NCBI GenBank assembly: GCA_026826555.1
Contig: JAKSZT010054583.1
Span: forward strand, 1,873,069 to 1,937,068
Source: Tolypeutes matacus
Taxonomy: Eukaryota; Chordata; Mammalia; Cingulata; Chlamyphoridae
Length of the DNA stretch: 64,000 nucleotides
Reading direction: 5' to 3'
The translations under genes were made by a program, and so were the position numbers. The notes under the pieces were generated by a model. It searched no databases. It was not told the origin of the DNA and worked only from the letters and a program-made list of their open reading frames with translations. How positions within the stretch are numbered: position 1 is the stretch's first letter; the number at the start of each line of letters is the position of its first letter. Positions 11,691-23,292 of the stretch are shown piece after piece.

Positions 11691-12038
11691 GAGAGGAACA
11701 GGTAAGAGAAAGAAATTGACTATCGGAGTAAATTCACCAACCTATTCAGATGCCTAGACATTAGTAAAAAATTATGACATGTCCTAGGAAACAGGAAGAG
11801 ATGGCTGAGCCAAAGGAACAAACCAAATATCCTGAATAGATACATGTTTTAAAACCACTAACCAATCACACAAATCTCTTGAATCAATTCAAAGAATTGA
11901 AGGAAAATATAACTAAAGAGATAAAGGATATTAAGAAGACACTAAGGGAGCATAAAGAACAATTTGAGAGCCTGCAAAGAAAGTAACAGAGCTTATGTGA
12001 ATGAAAGACACGATGGATGACATTAAAAATACATTAGA

Positions 12039-12343
<305 letters not shown>

Positions 12344-13118
12344 CTTTAGAGGCACATGAGCACAGATTTGAATTGCTTGAAGACAAAATTAGTGATTTTG
12401 AGGACAGAACATCTAACCTGGAAAGACAGAATAGAAATAGTAAAGAATGGAAAAAATGGAACAGGGTCTCAGGGAATTGAATGACAACATGAAATGTACA
12501 ATAATACACGTTATTTGTGTCCCAGAAGGAGAAGAGAATGGAAAAGGGGCAGAAAGAATATTTGAGGAGATAATGACTAAAATCTTCCCAGTCCTTATGA
12601 CAGACAGAGATGTCATTATCCAAGAAAGACAATGCACCCCAAACAAAATAAATCCAAATAGATCTACTCTGAGACAGCTGCAATTCAGAATGACAAATAT
12701 CAGAGATAAAGAGAGGATTCTGAAATCAGCAAGAGAAAAAGCATCACGTACAAGGGAACCTCAATAAGATTAAGTGCCAAACAATCATCAGAAACCATGG
12801 AGGTGAGAGGAAAGTGGTATGGTGTATTTAAGGTACTGAAAGAAAAAAACTGCCAGTCAGGAATTCTTATCTGGCAAAACTGTCCTTTAAAAATGAGGGT
12901 GATTTTAAAGTCTTCACAGACAAACAGAAACTGAGAGAGTATGTTACCTAAAGATCAGAATTACGAGACATACTGAAAGGAATGCTGCAGCCTGAAAGGA
13001 AAAACCAAGGGTGAGAGACTTGGAGAAGAGTGTAGAAATGAAGATTATTAGGAAGGGTAAGTGAAAGGTAAAAAGACACACAGTAGTAAGATATGACAAT
13101 GGAAAGCCCAAGGAAAAA

Positions 13119-15967
13119 ATGGGCAAGTTAAATGCCTTTATAGTAATAACATTGAATGTTAATGGCTTGAACTCCCCAATGAAAAGACATAGACTAATAG
13201 AATGGATTAAAAAAAAAAAATTCATCTTTATGCTGTCTACAAGATACCTCAGATATAAGGACCCAACCAGGTTGAAAGTGAAAGGTTGGAAAAGATATTC
13301 CATGCAAATAGTAACTGAAAAAGAGCTGGAGTAGCAATACTAATATCAGACAAAATAGATTTTAAATGCAAAACTGTTATAAGGGATGAAGAAGGACATT
13401 TTAATCAAAGAGGCAATTCACCAAGAAGAAGTAATTTTAAGTGATATTTATGCACATAAACTGCCCCGAGATACATGAGGCACACACTGGTAAAACTGAA
13501 GGGAGAAATAGACATCTCTACAATGATTGTTGGAGACTTCAATACAACACTCTCAGTATTGCATAGAACATCTGGACAGAGGATAAATAGAGAGCTTGAA
13601 TAATATGATAAATGAACTAGACCTAACAGATATTTATAGTGTGTTACACTCCAACAAAGCAGGATATACATTCTTTTCAAGTGGGTGGATCCATCTCCAG
13701 GATAGACCATATGTTGGGTCACAAGACAGGTCTCAATAAATTTTAAAAGATTGAAATTATTCAAAACACTTTCTCTGATCATAATGGAACGAAGCTGGAA
13801 ATCAACAATGGATAGAAAAAGGGAAAATTCATAAATACATGGAGATTAAACAACATATTCTTAAATATCAGTGGGTCAAAGAAGAAATTGTAGGAGAATT
13901 CATTAAATATCTTGAGATGAAGAAAAATGAGGACACAATACATCAAAACCTATAGGACACCTCAAAGGCAATGCTGAGAAAGAAATTTTTAACCCTCAAT
14001 GTTTACATTAAAAAAGAAAAAAGAGCTAAAATCGGAGATCTAACTGCACACTTGCAGGAACTAGAAAAAGAACAGCAAACTAATTACAACCAAGCTAATG
14101 GAAGAAATAGTAAAGATCAGAGCAGAAATAATGAAATTGAGAACAAAAAAAACAACAGAATCAATAGAAACAAAAGTTGGTTCTTTAAGAAGATGAAGAA
14201 ATTTGACAAAACCTTAGCTATACTGACAAAGAAAAAGAAGACACAAATAAAATCAGAAATGGGAGGGAGGACATTACCACTGACCCTACAGAAATGAGGG
14301 AGATGATAAGAGGATACTATGAACAACTGTATGCCAAAAAACTAAACAATGTTGACAAGATGTATGAATTCCTAGAAACACTCGAACAATCTACACTGAC
14401 ACTAGCAGAAATAGAAGAACTTAACAAACCAAGCACATAAGAATAGATTGAAACAAGCATCAAAAACGTCCCAAAATGAAGAGCCCAGAACCAGATGGCT
14501 TCAGAGGTGAATTCTACCAATGATTCAGAGATGATCTAATACCAGTCTTGCTTAAACTCTTACAAAAAATTGAACAGAAAAGGCTATCAAATTCACTGAA
14601 TGAAACGAACATCACTCCGATATAAAATCAGATGAAGACACTATGAAAAAAGAAAATTACAAACCAATATCTCTAATGAATATGGAGGCAAAAATTCTCA
14701 ACAAAATACTTGCAGAGTAAATCTAAAAGCATGTTAAAAGAATTATACATCACAATCAAGTGAAGTTTTTTTTTTGTGTGTGTGTTCTTTTGCATATTAA
14801 TATTTTATTGGCGACAAAATAGCTTAAAACAAATTGACCAAAATCAAGAAGTACATTGCTGGCTGCAGATGCCTGGGGCTTGGAAACTGAGGAGCGCTGT
14901 TGGGCACAGGGCAGGCAAAGCCAGCATCATCAAGTGAGTTTTATCCCACATATGCAAGGGTGGTTCAACACAAGAAAATCAGTTAGTGTAATAAACCACA
15001 TTAATAATTGAAGAAGAAAATCACACGATACTCTCCAGTGATGCAGAAAAGGCATTTGACAAAATACAGTAAAATGCATATATGAAAAACCTACAGCTAG
15101 CATTGTACTCAATGGTGAAAGACTGAAGGCTTTCCTGCTGAGATCAGAAACAAGACAAGGATGTCCACTGTCACTGCTGTTATTCAGTATTGTGCTAGAA
15201 GTTCTAGCTAGAGCAATTAGGCTAGATAAAGAAATAAAAGGCAATTAGGAAAAATAAACAAACAAACAAAAAAGGCAATTAGGAATGGAAGATGTAAAGC
15301 TTTCTTTTTTTCCTGATGATATGATTCTGTTTCTAGAAAATCCCCCCCCCCCCCCAAATCCACAACAAAGCTACTGGAACTAATAGATGAGTTCAGCAAA
15401 GTGGCTGGATACAAGATTAATATCACTAACCAGTATTGTTTCTGCACACTACTGATAGGCAGTCTGAAGAGGAAATCAGAAAAAAATTCCATTTATAATA
15501 ACAACTAAAACAATCAAATATTTAGGAATAAACTTAACCAAGGACATAAAGGATCTGCATTCAGAAACCTACAGAACATTGCTAAACCAAAGAAGACAAA
15601 TAAATGGAAGGACATTTCATGTTCATGGTCTGGAAGACAACATATCATTAAGATGTCACTTCTGTCCAAATTGAGCTACAGATTGAATGCAATCCCAATA
15701 AAAATCCCAATAGTATTTTTGGCAGATATGGAAAAGCCAGTTATCAAATTTATTTGGAAAGCAAGGGGCTCCGAATAGCCAAAAATGTCTTAAAAAAGAA
15801 CGAAGTTGGAGGACTCTCACGTCTGGAATTTAAAGTATATTACTTAGCTACAGTAGTAAAAACAGTATGGTACTGGCATAAGGACAGATTGACCAATGGA
15901 ACTCAATCTAGAAATCAGAAATTGACGCTCAGATCTACAGTCAAACGATTTTTTAAAAGGCCATTAA
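13119..15967 (+). pseudogene. Old L1 ORF2, broken
   Basis: L1 ORF2 encodes an endonuclease and reverse transcriptase. The start ATG at 13119 overlaps a stop, TAA at 13129-13131, that would close ORF1. The endonuclease N-terminus is readable to about 13330. After that, homology continues through several frames: an INIYAPT-like block region near 13440-13500, a linker at 13970-14290, and RT sequence from about 14300. A retrocopy interrupts it at 14764-14928. A run of C (about 15343-15355) stands near the expected FADD site (around 15310). No enzyme could be made. Confidence 0.75.
14764..14928 (-). pseudogene. Unidentified processed retrocopy fragment, minus strand
   Basis: A 165-bp block inside the old L1 with no L1 homology. 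It is bounded by ATCAAGTGA at 14755-14763 and again at 14929-14937. On the minus strand it ends in a polyadenylation signal (AATAAA complement at 14803-14809), a short spacer and an oligo-A, as a cDNA 3' end would. The rest is probably 3' UTR of some mRNA. I could not identify the parent gene. Confidence 0.75.
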
Positions 15968-17097
15968 GAAGATGGTGGACTAGTAAGACACGGGAATCTC
16001 TTCTCCAGAAAAATAGCTAGAGGACAAGCTGAAACAGCCCCGAAAAAGATCTTCTAGGGTTTAGGTCAGCAGGTGAAGGCTGCACACCACCCAGAGGAGA
16101 GAGGGATAGAAGAGGGAAATCGTGACTACAGAACTGTGAGTTGCAAGTAGCAGCTTCTGCTGCTGCCGGCACCCTCCCCCACACTCTTCAGAATTCTGGG
16201 GCCCCTGGGCCTGCGACCACAGACAAAGGGAGTTTCAGAGATCTGCCACTCCCGGAAAGGGGAGAGAGAGGGGGACAGCCTTAGGCTGACTCAGGTTCGG
16301 ACCTGAAATTTGGGCTGCAGAGCCCCACGGACCCTTCCAGACCCTTCCACACGGTGGTTTGCCCTGGGAGCCCGGAAAGGACTGGAGAAATCCGATCCTC
16401 ACAACCTCCCTCTCTTCTAGGCTGGACTAATTGTTGAGGAAACCACGGGAGAGGGGAGAGAAAGTCTGGGGCTGACCCTGCTTTGGACTCCCAGGTTTGG
16501 TCTGCCCTGTCCCGAGAGCCCTTCCAGGTTGGGTGGGGCTGCGCCATTGTTTGCCTTGGAGCCTGCAAGGGGCTAAAGATATACAAATCTCCCAATCTCA
16601 TCCTCTACTAACAGGGACTGATTATTGAGGATTCAGAAGGGAGTGGAAATATTTCCTAGCTGGGAAAAGAGGGGCGCTACGAGAGAAGTCTGGAGAACTG
16701 TCTCAGAAAGTTTGAATCACAGGGCTCCTAGCCCCCAGACAGGAAGCTCTATCACATTGATCTGGTCTGTGTCAAAACAAATACGCTCCGACCAGGCATT
16801 GAATTGAGAGCAGCCAACAAGCGCCATCTCCTCGCAGACCAAGGAAGTACACATAAGAAAATTAATAAGTAAGAGAGTTTTTCCTGGCCTCTATAGCCTC
16901 CCTGTCCAAGGTCCTAGGAAACGACTCTACAACCAATTACTGGGTCCAGTGCCCAGTTTTGAGCAACCAGCAGAACAATCCTAACAATCAAGGTTGAGCC
17001 AAAAATCAAAGAGCGGTGGTAACTCACAGCCTCCTGCCACTAAAACCCCATAAAAGAGAAAGAGATAGAGCATCTAAGTAAAATACAAACTAAGCAG
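15968..17097 (+). promoter_or_regulatory. L1-A 5' UTR / presumed internal promoter
   Basis: About 1.1 kb, GC-rich against AT-rich surroundings, with many CpG still present around 16090-16600. In L1s this region is an internal Pol II promoter. No specific factor site (for example YY1) was clearly recognised. An antisense 106-codon open frame lies at 16281-16601. Promoter activity is inferred from family and position only. Confidence 0.6.
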
Positions 17098-18184
17098 ATG
17101 CCTAAGCACCAGCAAAAAATTAGGGGCCATACTAAGAAAATAGAAGACATGGCCCAAGAAAAGGAATACAGCAAAGTCCCAGAAGAGATGCAGAATTTGA
17201 GAGAACTAATCAGTGAGATGAGCACACATTTCCAAATTCAAATTAATGAGATGAAAGAGAATATAGTTAAAGAGATCAATGACATCAAGAAGTCATTGCG
17301 CGAACGTAAAGAAGAATTTGAAATCGTGAACAGAAAAGTAATGGAGTTCATGGGAATGAAAGACACAATAGGTGAAGTAAAAAATACATTTGAAGCATAC
17401 AACAGCAGACTCGAAATGATAGAAGAAAGAATAAGTGATACTGAAGACAGAGCAGCTAAAATCGAAGAAAGAAAAGAACAGAGAGAGAAAAGAATGGAAA
17501 AAATTGAGCAGGGGCTCAGGGAGTTGAATGACAACACAAAACGCAAGAACATACGTGTCATGGGAGTTCCAGAAGGAGAAGAGAAATGAAAAGGGGCAGA
17601 AAGAGTATTTGCGGAAATAATAGCTGAAAATTTCCCAACTCTCACGAAAGAAATGAACTTACATGTCCAAGAAGCACACCGTACCCCAATAAGAATAAAT
17701 CCAATAAATCCAGACCTACGCCAAGACACATACTACTCAGAATGTCATATGTCAAAGATAAAGAAAAATTCTCAGAGCAGCAAGAGAGAAGCAAATGATC
17801 ACCTACAAAGGACATCCAGTAAGACTTAGTGCCGATTTCTCTTCAGAAACCATGGAGGCGAGAAGACAGTGGTATGATACAATTAGGAAACTTAAAGAGA
17901 AAAACTGCCAGCCGAGAATTCTTTATCCAGCAAAACTGTCCTTCAAATATGAAGGTGAATATAAAGTATTCACAAACAAACAGAAACTAAAAGAGTTTGA
18001 AAAAAAGAATCCACCTTTGCAGGAAATATTAAAGGAAGCCTTAGAACTGAAAGAAAAAGACAGGAGAGAGAGGCTTGGAGGAGAGTATAGAAGAAAGAAA
18101 ATCAGAAAGGATAACCAAAAGAGTAAAAAGAAAGACAAAAATAAGATGACATATGAAAACCAAAGAATAAAATGGAGGAAATAA
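17098..18184 (+). pseudogene. L1-A ORF1, one stop and one frameshift
   Basis: ORF1p is the trimeric RNA-binding chaperone of L1 particles. The start is MPKHQQKIRGHTKK. A long Glu/Lys-rich coiled coil spans about residues 30-150. Next comes the RRM entry (RKNIRVMGVPEGEE), then an in-frame TGA at 17587-17589. Downstream, the RRM continues in the same frame to about 17720. A shift of frame then leads into the C-terminal domain, open from 17795 (ITYKGHPVRLSADFSSET, QPRILYPAKLSF) to TAA at 18182-18184. Two lesions separate it from an intact protein. The stop overlaps the ORF2 start by 13 nt. Confidence 0.9.
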
Positions 18185-18294
18185 ATAGTGCATTTTCAGT
18201 AATATCATTGAATGTGAATGGATTAAATTCCCCAATCAAAAGATACAGGCTGACAGAATGGATAAAAAAACATGAGCCATCCATATGCTGCTTA
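18172..18294 (+). pseudogene. L1-A ORF2 start, endonuclease N-terminus
   Basis: ATG at 18172 opens MEEINSAFSVISLNVNGLNS, then IKRYRLTEWIKK and SICCL, the first strand of the L1 apurinic-like endonuclease with its Asn metal-binding region (LNVNGLN). The distance from Met to LNVNGLN equals that in human ORF2p as I remember it, which supports this start. The reading stops at the assembly gap before the catalytic QETH block. Confidence 0.85.
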
Positions 18295-18304
18295 NNNNNN
18301 NNNN
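18295..18304. other. Assembly gap (10 N)
   Basis: Ten N. ORF2 sequence jumps from the endonuclease N-terminus to the start of the RT region ([14 protein letters not shown]). Judged from the same interval in L1-B and the old L1, roughly 1.1-1.2 kb of L1 is missing, so the gap length is nominal. Confidence 0.95.
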
Positions 18305-20880
18305 AATCATAAGAGGATATTATGAGAAACTATATGCCAACAAACTAGACAACCTGGATGAAATGGACAAATTTCTAGTAACTCATAACCAACCTACACT
18401 GACACAACAAGAAATACAAGAACTTAACAAACCAATCACAATTAAGGAGATTGAATCCGTCATCAAAAATCTCCCACCAAAGAAAAGTCCAGGACCAGAT
18501 GGCTTCACAGGTGAGTTCTACCAAGCATTTCTAAAAGAATTAACAGCAATCCTGTTTAAACTCTTCCAAAAAATTGAAGAGGAGGGAAAATTACCCAACA
18601 CATTTTATGAAGCCAACATCACCCTAATACCAAAGCCAGATAAAGATTCCACAAGAAAAGAAAATTACAGACCAATCTCTCTCATGAACATAGATGCAAA
18701 AATTCTCAACAAAATACTTGCAAATCGAATCCAACAGCATATCAAAAGACTTGTACATCACGACCAAGTGGGATTTATTCCTGGTATGCAAGGCTCGTTC
18801 AACATAAGAAAATCAATCAATGTAATACACCACATTAACAAATTGAAGGAAAAAAAACCACATGATCATCTCAATAGATGCAGAAAAGGCATTCGACAAA
18901 ATCCAACATCCTTTTTTGATAAAAATAATTCAAAAGATAGGAATAAAAGGAAAATTCCTGAATATCATAAAAGGCATATATGAAAAACCCACAGCCAACA
19001 TCATACTCAATGGGGAAAGGTTGAAAGCTTTCCCCCTAAGATCAGGAACAAGACAAGGATGCCCACTGTCACCATTGTTATTCAACATTGTACTAGAAGT
19101 TCTAGCTAGGGCAATTAGACAAGACAAAAAAATTAAAGGCGTCCAAACCGGAAAAGAGGAAGTAAAACTCTCACTGTTTGCGGATGACATGATCCTGTAT
19201 TTAGAAAATACGGAAGTATCCACAACAAAGCTACTTGAACTAATAAATGAGTTCAGCAAAGTGGCAGGATATAAGATCAACACGCAAAAATCAGTAATGT
19301 TTTTGTACACTTGTTCTGAACAATTTGAGGAGGAAATCAGGAGGAAAATTCCATTTTCAATAGCAACAAAAAGAGTCAAATACCTAGGAGTTAATTTAAC
19401 CAAGGAAGTACAGGACCTATATGCAGAAAACTATAAAACAATGCTAAAAGAAATTTAAAAAGACCTAAACAAATGGAAAGACATTCCGTGTTCATGGATT
19501 TGAAGAATAAATATCGTGAAGATGTCAATCTTGCCCAAACTGATTTATAGATTCAATGCAATACCAATCAAAATCCAAACAGCTTACTTTACAGAATTAG
19601 AGAAGGCAATTACCAAATTCATCTGGACGGGTAAGTGCACCCGAATAGCCAAAAGTATTCTAAAAAAGAAGAGCAATGTGGGAGGAATTTCACTGCCTGA
19701 CCTTGAAACATATTACAAAGCTACAGTGGTCAAAACAGCATGGTACTGGCATAAAGATAGACATATCGATAGGTGGAATAGAGTTGAGAATCCAGAAATA
19801 AACCCTCACCTATACAGTCAACTGGTTTTTGACAAACCTACCAAGCCCACACTGATGGGAAAAAACAGTCTCTTCAACAAATGGTGTTGGGAGAACTGGA
19901 TATCTATAACCAAAAGAATGAAAGAGGACCCCTATCTCACCCCCTATACAAGAATCAACTCAAAATGGATCAAAGATCTAAATATAAAAGCCAGGACCAT
20001 AAAACTACTAGAAGAAAATGTAGGGAAACATCTTCAAGACCTTGTAGTAGGTGGTGGTTTCTTGGACTTCACACCCAAAGCACGTGCAACAAAAGAAAAA
20101 GTAGATAAATGGGATCTCCTCAAAATTAAACATTTTTTCACCTCACAGGACTTTTTCAGAAGGGTGAAAAGGCAGCCAACTCAATGGGAAAAAATATTTG
20201 GAAATCACATATCTGATAAGGGTTTAATATCCAGGATATGTGAAGAGATGTTACAGCTCAACAATAAAAAGCAAACCACACAATTAAAAAATGGGCAAAA
20301 GACTTCAACAGACATTTCTCAAGGAAGAAATACAAATGGCAAAAAAACACATGAAGAAATGCTCAATGTCACTCATGATTAAGGAAATGCAAATCAAAAC
20401 TACAATGAGATATCATTTCACACCTATCAGAATGGCCAATATTAAAAAGACAGAGAACTGCAAGTGTTGGAGAGGATGTGGAGAGATAGGAACACTTCTT
20501 CACTGTTGGTGGGAATGCAGGATGGTACAACCACTATGGAGGACTGTTTGGCAATTCCTAAAGAAGTTGAATATAGACTTGCCACGTGACCCTGCAATAC
20601 CACTACTTGGGTATATACCCAGAAGAACTGAGAGCAGTGACACGGAGAGACATCTGCACACCGTTGTTCATAGCCACATTATTCATCATTGCCAAAAGTT
20701 GGAAATAACCCAGGTGTCCATCAACAGATGAATGGATAAACAAACTGTGGTCTATTCACACGATGGAATATTATGCAGCTGTAAGAAGAAATGAAGTCAT
20801 AAAGCATATGGCAACATGGATGAATCTGGAGGACATTATGTTGAGTGAAGCAAGCCAGACACAAAAGGACAAATACTGTA
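18305..20880 (+). pseudogene. L1-A ORF2 reverse transcriptase and C-terminus, broken
   Basis: RT motifs are present in order: [13 protein letters not shown] (near 18488), [17 protein letters not shown] (near 18665), [26 protein letters not shown] (18865 on), [20 protein letters not shown] (near 19050), and the catalytic FADD at 19177-19188. The C-terminal Cys-rich segment ([18 protein letters not shown]) lies at about 20460-20520. Lesions: a frameshift in the A-run near 18855, TAA at 19456-19458, TGA near 19501, a frameshift near 20270, and another after about 20610. No full RT can be made. Confidence 0.9.
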
Positions 20881-21102
20881 TGAATGCATTACCATGAACC
20901 AAATATATTGTGTAATATATTGTTTGAGTCACACACACAAAAAAATAAAAAACAAAACAATAAAAAAAATTTACATGTATCCATTACATTTAATTGAGAA
21001 ATGTATATATTCATCTGTGTTTACTTTTTAGTTTTTTATTGCTTATGTTTTCAATTACTGAATGTACAAAATAAAGTTAAAAAACAAAGAAACAAAAAAA
21101 AA

Positions 21103-21184
21103 CCCACCACAGGAAGCTGGGGTCGCTTCTCTCCATACTGGTGGAGGAGGCCCCGGCCGGCCGGAAATAAAGGTTCCTCTCCTG
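21103..21184 (+). other. 3' transduced flank in L1-A
   Basis: Between the L1's own AATAAA and A-rich stretch (to 21102) and the final poly(A) (21185 on) are 82 nt that are absent from the ends of L1-B and of the copy at 37580-38134. The block is GC-rich (a GGCCCCGGCCGGCCGG core at about 21149-21164) and carries its own AATAAA at 21166-21171, about 14 nt before the poly(A). This is the arrangement left when an L1 transcript reads through its weak signal into its donor locus flank. Confidence 0.85.
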
Positions 21185-21200
21185 AAAAAAAAAAAAAAAG

Positions 21201-21754
21201 GCCATTAAACCCACCCAGCTGGGCCAGAGCAGTCTATTCAACAAGTGGTACTGGGATAACTGGATAGCTATATTCAAACGAAAGAAAGAAGACCCCTATC
21301 TCACACCTCATACAAAATTTAACTCAAAATCGATCAAGGATTTAAATATAAAAACAACAATCATAAAATTCCTAGAAGAAAATATAGGAAAACATCTTCA
21401 AGATCTTGTGGTCGGTGGTAGTTTCTTAAACCTTACACCCAAAGAACGAGCAACAAAAGGAAAAATAGATAGGTGGGACATCCTCAAACTTCAACATTTT
21501 GCACCACAAAGGACTTTGTCAAAAGTGTGAAAAGGTAACCGATGCAATGGGAGAAAATATTTGGCAATCATATCTGATAAGGGTTTAATATCCATGATAT
21601 ATAAGGAGATCATACAACTCAACAATAAAAAGACAAAGTATCTGATTAAAAAATGGGCAAAAGACTTGAAAAGACAACTGTCGTCTAAATTTTTAATGTA
21701 AAATTTATGTAATCTAAAGCTTCTTTAAAAAAATTTTTTTTAATGTATGTTATT
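21201..21754 (+). pseudogene. Old L1 ORF2 C-terminal part and 3' end
   Basis: Continues the old L1 after L1-A: LFNKWYWDNW-like region, then sequence matching the [15 protein letters not shown] block, broken off at about 21682. It then jumps to the terminal motif of the long L1 3' UTR family and a T/A-rich end. Most of the 3' UTR is deleted. The ORF is interrupted. Confidence 0.75.
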
Positions 21755-22861
21755 AAAATATGTGGGAATCAGGGATGAAAACCGGCTGAAAGTGAAAGGT
21801 TGGAAAAAGATACTACACGTGAATAGTAACCAGAAAAGAGCAGGGGTGGCTATACTCATATCAGAGAAAACAGTCTTTAAATGCAAAAAAGTTAGTGATA
21901 CAGAAGGCCATTATATATTAATAAAAGGGACGATACACCAGGAAGATACAACAGTCATAAATATCTACGCACCTACCCAGGGTACCCCAAGATATATGAG
22001 ACAAACTCTGGCAAAACTGAAGGGAGAAATAGACATTTGTACAATAATCGTTGGAGACTTGAACACCCCACTCACATCATTAGATAGAACAACTAGACAG
22101 AAGATCAGCAAGGAAACAGAGAACTTGAACAATATGATAAACAAGTTAGGCCTAACAGACACATACTCAGCAGGTTATACTGCATCCAAATTCAGCGGGT
22201 TATACATTCTTCTCAAGTACCTGTGGATCTTTCTCCAGGATAGACCACATGTTAGGTCACAGTGCAGCTTTCAATAAATATAAAAAGATTGAAATTAAAC
22301 AAAGCACCTTCTCAGACCATAATGGAGTGAAACTAGAAATTAGTAATTGACAGGAAAAAAGGAAATTTGCAAATGTTTGGAGACTGAACAATATACTCCT
22401 AAATAATTGGTGAGTCAAAGAAAAAATTGCAAGTGAAATCAGTAAATATACTGAGACAAATGAAAACGAGAACACAACGTATCAAAACTTATGAGATACA
22501 GCAAAGGCAGTCTTGAGAGGGAAGTTTATAGCCCTAAATGCCTGTATTAAAAAACAAGAAAGAGGTAAACTCAAAGATTTAACTGAACAACTAGAGAAAC
22601 TAGAAAAAGAACAGCAAACCAATCCCAAAGCAGGCAGAAGGAAAGAAATAATAAAGATTAGGGCAGAAATAAATGAAAATGAGAACAGAAATACAATAGA
22701 GAAAATCAACAAAACCAAAAGCTGGTTCTTTGAGAAGATCAATAAAATTGGCAAATCCCTAGCTAGACTAACAAAAAAAGAGAGAAGATGCAAATAAATA
22801 CAATCAGAAATGAAAGGGGGGAAGTTACAAATGACCCCACAGAAATAAAAAGAATCATAAC

Positions 22862-23292
22862 GGGGCGGATGTGGCTCAAATGGTTGGGCATCCGCCTGCC
22901 ATATGGAGGGACCTGGGTTCAATCCCCGGGACCTCCCGGTAAAATAAAAAATATATATATTGAAGGCGCATGGGCTGCCAGGCTCTGTGTGCAGCTGAGC
23001 CGTTGGGCCCCGGGAGCCATGCAGCAGGATGATGACGTAACAGGGGAGAGACAAGACGAGATGCTCTGAAAGCTCCAGAAGCCAGGAGCTGAGGTGGCGC
23101 AGGCAGCAGAACACCTCTCTCCTACATCGGAGGTCTCCAGGATCGAATCCTGGTGAAGACTGGAGGAGGAGGATGAGAAGCGATGGCAGGAAACAGACAC
23201 GGAGAATTGCCCAGCGTATGGACACAAAACAGCAAATGGGGAAGGGGGGGTTTAAAATGGATAAAGTAAATAAATAAATCTTTAAAAAAAAA
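22862..23292 (+). mobile_element. DAS-type SINE, long two-head form, in L1-B
   Basis: Inserted in L1-B ORF2 with a perfect duplication AAAAAGAATCATAAC-like (22847-22861, 23293-23307). The first head has GATGTGGCTCAAATGG (A box) and GGGTTCAATCCCCGG (B box). The middle carries GATGACGTAAC. A second tRNA-like unit (about 23090-23155) has GGTGGCGCAGGCAG and GGATCGAATCC. The tail has TAAATAAATAAATC and A14. Many CpG remain, so it is young. Confidence 0.92.

Larger units (their letters stand above)
15968..21195 (+). mobile_element. Younger L1 (L1-A) with complete ends, sense to PPHLN1
   Basis: Inserted into ORF2 of the old L1. A perfect 13-bp duplication AAAAGGCCATTAA stands at 15955-15967 and 21196-21208, and the target TTTT/AAAA is a classic L1 endonuclease site. 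The 5' end begins GAAGATGGTGGACTAGTAAG and looks intact. Order: GC- and CpG-rich 5' UTR (to about 17097), ORF1 (17098-18184), ORF2 (18172 to about 20880), 3' UTR with AATAAA near 21070, a transduced 82-nt tail, and poly(A). The assembly gap removes about 1.1 kb of ORF2. Real length should be near 6.3 kb. Both ORFs carry nonsense and frameshift changes, so it is not autonomous. Confidence 0.95.

Noticed and set aside
16281..16601. Antisense 106-codon frame in the L1-A 5' UTR, recalling primate L1 ORF0
   Set aside because: The region is GC-rich, which lengthens chance frames. No residue pattern supports homology to ORF0.
22482..23225. 247-codon minus-strand open frame
   Set aside because: It crosses an L1/SINE junction in the wrong strand for L1 and has no domain; a composition artefact.
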